From: Sphingomonas citri
GTDB lineage: Bacteria; Pseudomonadota; Alphaproteobacteria; Sphingomonadales; Sphingomonadaceae
DNA length: 64,000 nucleotides
NCBI RefSeq assembly: GCF_019429485.1
Contig: NZ_JAHXZN010000001.1
Coordinates: forward strand, 1,550,001-1,614,000
Direction of reading: 5' to 3'
The translations under genes and the position numbers were made by a program. Within the stretch, counting starts at the first letter, position 1. Each line of letters begins with the position of its first letter. This document shows positions 60,163 through 64,000 of the stretch, piece by piece. Below the pieces are notes generated by a model that had not been told where the DNA came from, ran no database searches, and saw nothing but the letters and a program-made list of their open reading frames with translations.

Positions 60163-63100
60163 TCACTCCGCCGGGCTGGTGCCGTCCTCGTGGAAGCCGA
60201 TCCGCCCCGGCGGCGCCGGTATCGCGGGGTGCGGCGCGTGCTCGATCAGCGTCCCCTCGTCGCCGGGGCGATAGGTGAGCAGGCGACGCCCGAGCCACGG
60301 GCCGACACGGCGCTCGATCCCGATCGCCAGCGAGAAGGCCGCGGGCACGATCAGCAGCGTCAGCATGGTCGAGACGGTCAGCCCGCCGATCACGACGATC
60401 CCCATCGGCGCGCGCCACGCCCCGTCGCCCGATAGCGACAAAGCGGTCGGCACCATGCCCGCGACCATCGCCACGGTCGTCATCACGATCGGCTGCGCGC
60501 GCTTGCGCCCGGCGTCGACGATCGCGGCATAGGGCGCCACGCCGGCGGTCATCTCCTCCAGCGCGAAGTCGATCAGCAGGATCGAGTTCTTGGCGACGAT
60601 ACCGAGCAGCATCAGCAGCCCGATGAACACCGGCATCGACAGCGCGTCGCCCGAGATCAGCAGCGCGAGCAGACCGCCAAGTGGCGCCAGCAGCAGTGAG
60701 CCCATGTTGACCAGCGGCGGCAGCAGCCGGCGGTACAGCAGCACGAGCACCGAGAAGACGAGGAACACGCCCGACACCACCGCGGTGACGAAGTTCATCA
60801 GCATCTCGAGCTGCCACTTGGCCTGGCCGACGTTGAGCTCCTGCACCCCCACCGGCAGCGACTTCATCGCCGGCAGCTGCTTGATCTTGGGCAACGCGAC
60901 GCTCGTCGCCACGCCGGGCTGGAGATCAGCGCCGATGGTAAGCTGGCGCTGCTGGTTGATCCGCTGGATGCGCGTCGGGCCCGAGCCGAAGCCGATGTCG
61001 GCGACGAGGCTGAGCGGCACCGAGCCGCCGCTCTGCGTCTGCACCGGCAGGTTCTGGATCGTCGCCAGCCGCGAGCGCGAGCTCTGTTCGAGCGCGACAC
61101 GGATCGGGATCTGCCGGTCGCTCAGCGAGAAGCGCGCGCTGTTCTGGTCGATGTCGCCGATCGTCGCGATGCGGATCGCGTTGGACAAGGCCGCGGTGGT
61201 CACCCCCAGATTGGCGGCGAGGTCGGAGCGCGGCTTAATGATGATCTCCGGCCGGTTGAGGTCGCCCGCGATGCGTGGCGCGATCAGCCCCGGCATCTTC
61301 GCCATATCCTGCACGATGCGGTCGGCGGCCTGGCGCAGCACGACGGGGTCGTCACCGCCGAGCGTCACCGAGATGTCGCGGTTGTTGTCGCCGAAGCCGA
61401 ACTGCGACTGGAAGTTGACGCGCGCGTCCGCGATCTTGGCGAGCTGCGGCGCCAGGCCACGTTCGAACTCGGTCGAGGTCTTGTCGCGCTTCTCGCGCAG
61501 CTGCGCGGTCACGCGGCCCGAGCCCACCAAGGTGCGGGTGTAGACGCTCTCCACCTCGGGCTGCTTGCGGATCAGCTCATAGACCTGGTCGACCACGCCC
61601 TGCGTCGTCTCCAGCGTGCTGCCCGGCGGCATGGTGATCGTCACCGTGCTGCGCGGCTGGTCCGACGCGGGCTGGAACGACATCGGGATCTGCGTGAACA
61701 GGAAAAGCGTGAGGAGGAACGCCCCCACCCCCATCATCACGGTCCACAGACGATGATCACGCCAATAGCCGAGCGCGCGATGCACCCCGCCCTTGGCGCG
61801 GGCCCCGGGCGCACCCCCCTCGTCGAGGGTCCAGGCGAGCACGCGCTGATAGAAGTTCATCACCGGCCCGCCGCCGTGCTCGACATGGCCGCCGGCACGC
61901 AGGAAATAGGCCGCGATCATCGGCGTGATCAGCCGTGCGACGGCCAGGCTCATCAGCACCGCCACCACCACGGTGAGCCCGAAGTTCTTGAAGAACTGGC
62001 CGGAGATGCCCGGCATGAGGCCGACCGGCAGGAACACCGCGACGATCGCCATCGTCGTCGCCAGCACCGCGAGACCGATCTCGTCGGCGGCGTCGATCGC
62101 CGCCTGATAGGCCGTCTTGCCCATGCGCATGTGGCGGACGATGTTCTCGATCTCGACGATCGCGTCGTCGACCAGCACGCCCGCCACCAGGCTCAGCGCG
62201 AGCATCGTCATCTCGTTCAGCGTGAAGCCCATCAGCTCCATGAACCAGAAGGTCGGGATCGCCGAGAGCGGGATCGCCAGCGCCGAGATCACCGTGGCGC
62301 GCCAGTCGCGCAGGAACAGGAACACGACGACGACCGCGAGGATCGCGCCCTCCAGCATCGCGTGGATGGCCGACTTATACTGTTCCAGCGGGTATTTGGA
62401 GCCATCGACGCGGAGCCGGAACTTGACCTTCGGATTGCGCTTCTCGAGCTCCTCCAGCTTCTTCTTGCCCTCGCGGAAGACGGTGACATCGGACGAGCCC
62501 TTGGCGCGCTTGAAGTCGAAGCTGAGCACCGGTTTGCCGTCGACCGCCGCGGCGGAGCGCTGCTCGGCGTAGAGGTCGCGCACCGTGGCGACGTCGGCGA
62601 GGCGGATGGTGCGGCCGTCGCCGACGTTGATCTGCGTCTGGCCGAGGTCGTAGGCGGTGCGCGCGTTGCCGAGCACGCGGACCGACTGTTCGGCGCCCGC
62701 GATCTCGGCGCGGCCGCCCGGCGCATCGAGGTTGACCTGTCGCAGCTGGTTGTTGATCTGGCTCGCGGTGAGCCCCTGCGCCGCCAGCCGCGCGGGATCG
62801 AGGATCACGCGGATCTCGCGGCTGACACCACCGTTGCGCTCCACCCCGCCCATGCCCGGGACGGAGAGCAGCTCCTTGGTCACCGTATTGTCGATGTACC
62901 AGCTGAGCTGTTCGATCGTCATGTCGGTGGCGATCGCGCTGTAGCTGCCGAGATCATTGTCGTTGATCTTCACGCGGCTGACCTGGGGCTCGAGGATCCC
63001 CTCGGGCAGGTTGCCGCGGATCTGGGTGACCGCGTCACGCGCCTCGTTGACGGCGCGGTCCACCGACTGGCCGATCGCCATCTGCACGATCGTGGTGGAA

Positions 63101-63372
63101 TTGCCCTCAGACACGAACGACTGGATCTCGTCGACGCCCTCGAGCGTGCGCACCGCGGCCTCGATCCGCTGCGTCACCTGTGTCTCGAGCTCGCTCGGGG
63201 CGGCGCCCGGCTGGGTGATGGTGATCGACACCGCCGGGAAGTCGATGTCCGGCGAGTCGTTGATGTCCATGCGGATGAAGCTGACGATCCCCGCGACCGT
63301 CAGCATCACGAAGAGGACGATCGCCGGCACCGGGTTGCGGATCGACCAGGCGGAGATGTTGCGAAAGCCCAT
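60163..63372 (-). CDS. RND efflux pump, inner-membrane transporter (AcrB/MexF type)
   Basis: 1069 aa, twelve transmembrane helices in the AcrB arrangement. Recognisable parts: [21 protein letters not shown] start, [21 protein letters not shown] porter segment, [59 protein letters not shown] with the conserved proton-relay Asp pair, and [21 protein letters not shown]. It exports drugs or lipophilic compounds using the proton motive force with the adaptor encoded 15 bases upstream. Substrate cannot be predicted. An outer-membrane channel gene is not in the window. Confidence 0.95.
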   Translation of the reverse strand: MGFRNISAWSIRNPVPAIVLFVMLTVAGIVSFIRMDINDSPDIDFPAVSITITQPGAAPSELETQVTQRIEAAVRTLEGVDEIQSFVSEGNSTTIVQMAIGQSVDRAVNEARDAVTQIRGNLPEGILEPQVSRVKINDNDLGSYSAIATDMTIEQLSWYIDNTVTKELLSVPGMGGVERNGGVSREIRVILDPARLAAQGLTASQINNQLRQVNLDAPGGRAEIAGAEQSVRVLGNARTAYDLGQTQINVGDGRTIRLADVATVRDLYAEQRSAAAVDGKPVLSFDFKRAKGSSDVTVFREGKKKLEELEKRNPKVKFRLRVDGSKYPLEQYKSAIHAMLEGAILAVVVVFLFLRDWRATVISALAIPLSAIPTFWFMELMGFTLNEMTMLALSLVAGVLVDDAIVEIENIVRHMRMGKTAYQAAIDAADEIGLAVLATTMAIVAVFLPVGLMPGISGQFFKNFGLTVVVAVLMSLAVARLITPMIAAYFLRAGGHVEHGGGPVMNFYQRVLAWTLDEGGAPGARAKGGVHRALGYWRDHRLWTVMMGVGAFLLTLFLFTQIPMSFQPASDQPRSTVTITMPPGSTLETTQGVVDQVYELIRKQPEVESVYTRTLVGSGRVTAQLREKRDKTSTEFERGLAPQLAKIADARVNFQSQFGFGDNNRDISVTLGGDDPVVLRQAADRIVQDMAKMPGLIAPRIAGDLNRPEIIIKPRSDLAANLGVTTAALSNAIRIATIGDIDQNSARFSLSDRQIPIRVALEQSSRSRLATIQNLPVQTQSGGSVPLSLVADIGFGSGPTRIQRINQQRQLTIGADLQPGVATSVALPKIKQLPAMKSLPVGVQELNVGQAKWQLEMLMNFVTAVVSGVFLVFSVLVLLYRRLLPPLVNMGSLLLAPLGGLLALLISGDALSMPVFIGLLMLLGIVAKNSILLIDFALEEMTAGVAPYAAIVDAGRKRAQPIVMTTVAMVAGMVPTALSLSGDGAWRAPMGIVVIGGLTVSTMLTLLIVPAAFSLAIGIERRVGPWLGRRLLTYRPGDEGTLIEHAPHPAIPAPPGRIGFHEDGTSPAE

Positions 63373-63387
63373 GGTTCTGATCCCGCT

Positions 63388-64000
63388 TTACTGGCCCGCG
63401 ACTCGCGCCCGCACCGGTTTGACCTTCTGGCCCGGGTTGAGGAACGCGCCAGCCGACTGCACCACGCGCTCGTCACCGTTGAGCCCGCTGGCGATCGCGA
63501 CCCGATCCTCGGTCACCGTGCCGAGCTTCACGTCGCGACGCTGCGCGCGATCCTCGGCGTCGACGATGTACACGTAATTGCCGCGGTCGTCGCTCAGCAA
63601 AGCGGATTGCGGCAGCGAGGGCTCGCTCTCTGCCCCGGCGGTGATCGTCGCCGAGGCGAAGCCGCCCGGGCGCAGCGCCGGGTCGTAGCTGAGCTGGATG
63701 CGCGCGATGCCCTGGCGCGTCTGCGTGTCGATCACCGGCGCGATCTGCCACACCCGCCCGGCGAAGGAGCGCGTGTCGCCGACCGGCGTCACCTTCGCCG
63801 CCGAGCCGACGCGCACGCCCTGGAGGTCGTTCTCGGCGAGCTGCGCGCGCATCTCCATCTCGCCGTCGCGCGCCATGCGGAACAACGTGCCCGAGGCCGA
63901 GCTGACGATCTGCCCCGGCTCGACCCCGCGCGTGAGGATCAACCCCGCCGCGGGGGCGCGGATGTCGAGCCGGGCGTTGCGCGCGCGCTGCTCCGAATAG
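63388..64000 (-). CDS. RND efflux periplasmic adaptor, partial (C-terminal part)
   Basis: The frame is open to the window end, so the N-terminus is missing. The visible 204 residues cover the lipoyl-domain end (ARLDIRAPAAGLILTRGVEPGQIV), the beta-barrel domain (MRAQLAENDLQGVRVGSAAKVTPV...GRVWQIAPVIDTQTRQGIARI) and the membrane-proximal domain (LSDDRGNYVYIVDAEDRAQRRDVKLGTV...ASGLNGDERVV). It links the RND pump to an outer-membrane channel. It is first in the two-gene unit, 15 bases before the pump. Confidence 0.93.
   Translation of the reverse strand, partial: YSEQRARNARLDIRAPAAGLILTRGVEPGQIVSSASGTLFRMARDGEMEMRAQLAENDLQGVRVGSAAKVTPVGDTRSFAGRVWQIAPVIDTQTRQGIARIQLSYDPALRPGGFASATITAGAESEPSLPQSALLSDDRGNYVYIVDAEDRAQRRDVKLGTVTEDRVAIASGLNGDERVVQSAGAFLNPGQKVKPVRARVAGQ

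Noticed and set aside
1..64000. CRISPR array
   Set aside because: No regularly spaced short direct repeats and no cas gene were found.

Overview
The window is GC-rich, tightly packed bacterial DNA from an alphaproteobacterium, most likely a member of the Sphingomonadaceae. Signs of this are a short flagellin, a spore-coat-U type chaperone-usher pilus, an Mla/MCE lipid transport operon of alphaproteobacterial layout, a DUF3489/DUF2924/serine-recombinase trio, a MucR-like protein, and the palindromic 'CCCCGGC..GCCGGGG' intergenic elements typical of sphingomonads. The taxonomic placement is inference from gene content; no rRNA is present.

Layout. 1-6.4 kb: flagellin, a hemerythrin-like protein and a four-gene pilus operon (two SCPU pilins, usher, chaperone). 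6.6-11.6 kb: a small unknown gene and a very large trimeric autotransporter adhesin with 56-residue stalk repeats. 11.6-14.4 kb: a gene-poor scar with two small secreted proteins, an IS6-family element lacking target duplications and a DUF805 gene remnant beside it. 14.4-30.8 kb: a cluster I cannot match to any described system. Two coupled giant proteins (2176 and about 2330 aa) diverge from a multi-pass membrane protein, a YkuD-fold protein without signal peptide and a small protein. 31.2-36.4 kb: a coupled operon of DUF2235 hydrolase, HExxH metalloprotease and MBL-fold hydrolase.

36.9-45.4 kb is a defence-type island. A class III nucleotide cyclase with two complementary half-domains, an E2-like cysteine-rich protein, a cyclic-nucleotide-binding/TIR effector and a CHAT protease form one operon. 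This is a Pycsar-like system with two extra protein-modification components. Downstream lies a SLATT/DUF4231 two-helix membrane protein. Divergent from the operon is a three-gene module of RelE-like protein, XRE regulator and SecB-like chaperone, that is, a toxin-antitoxin-chaperone layout. The shared promoter region carries two TTAAC..GTTAA operators 88 bp apart and a perfect hairpin. A second MBL-fold hydrolase closes the island.

45.5-54.6 kb is mobile DNA: a 93-bp tandem duplication, the recombinase trio, a MucR-like protein, an XRE regulator, a membrane protein plus lipoprotein pair, and a ParB-methyltransferase/DUF5681/terminase block with no other phage genes. A tRNA-Ser(GGA) sits at its right edge. 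54.6-64 kb returns to core functions: the Mla transport operon, a DUF445 membrane protein, three large palindromic elements, and an RND efflux pump with its truncated adaptor running off the window.

Functional reading: the left third is surface attachment and motility, the right end is envelope lipid and drug transport, and the middle 30 kb is accessory. Within it the Pycsar-like/TAC island has the clearest predicted job (abortive anti-phage response). The giant-protein cluster is the least explained.
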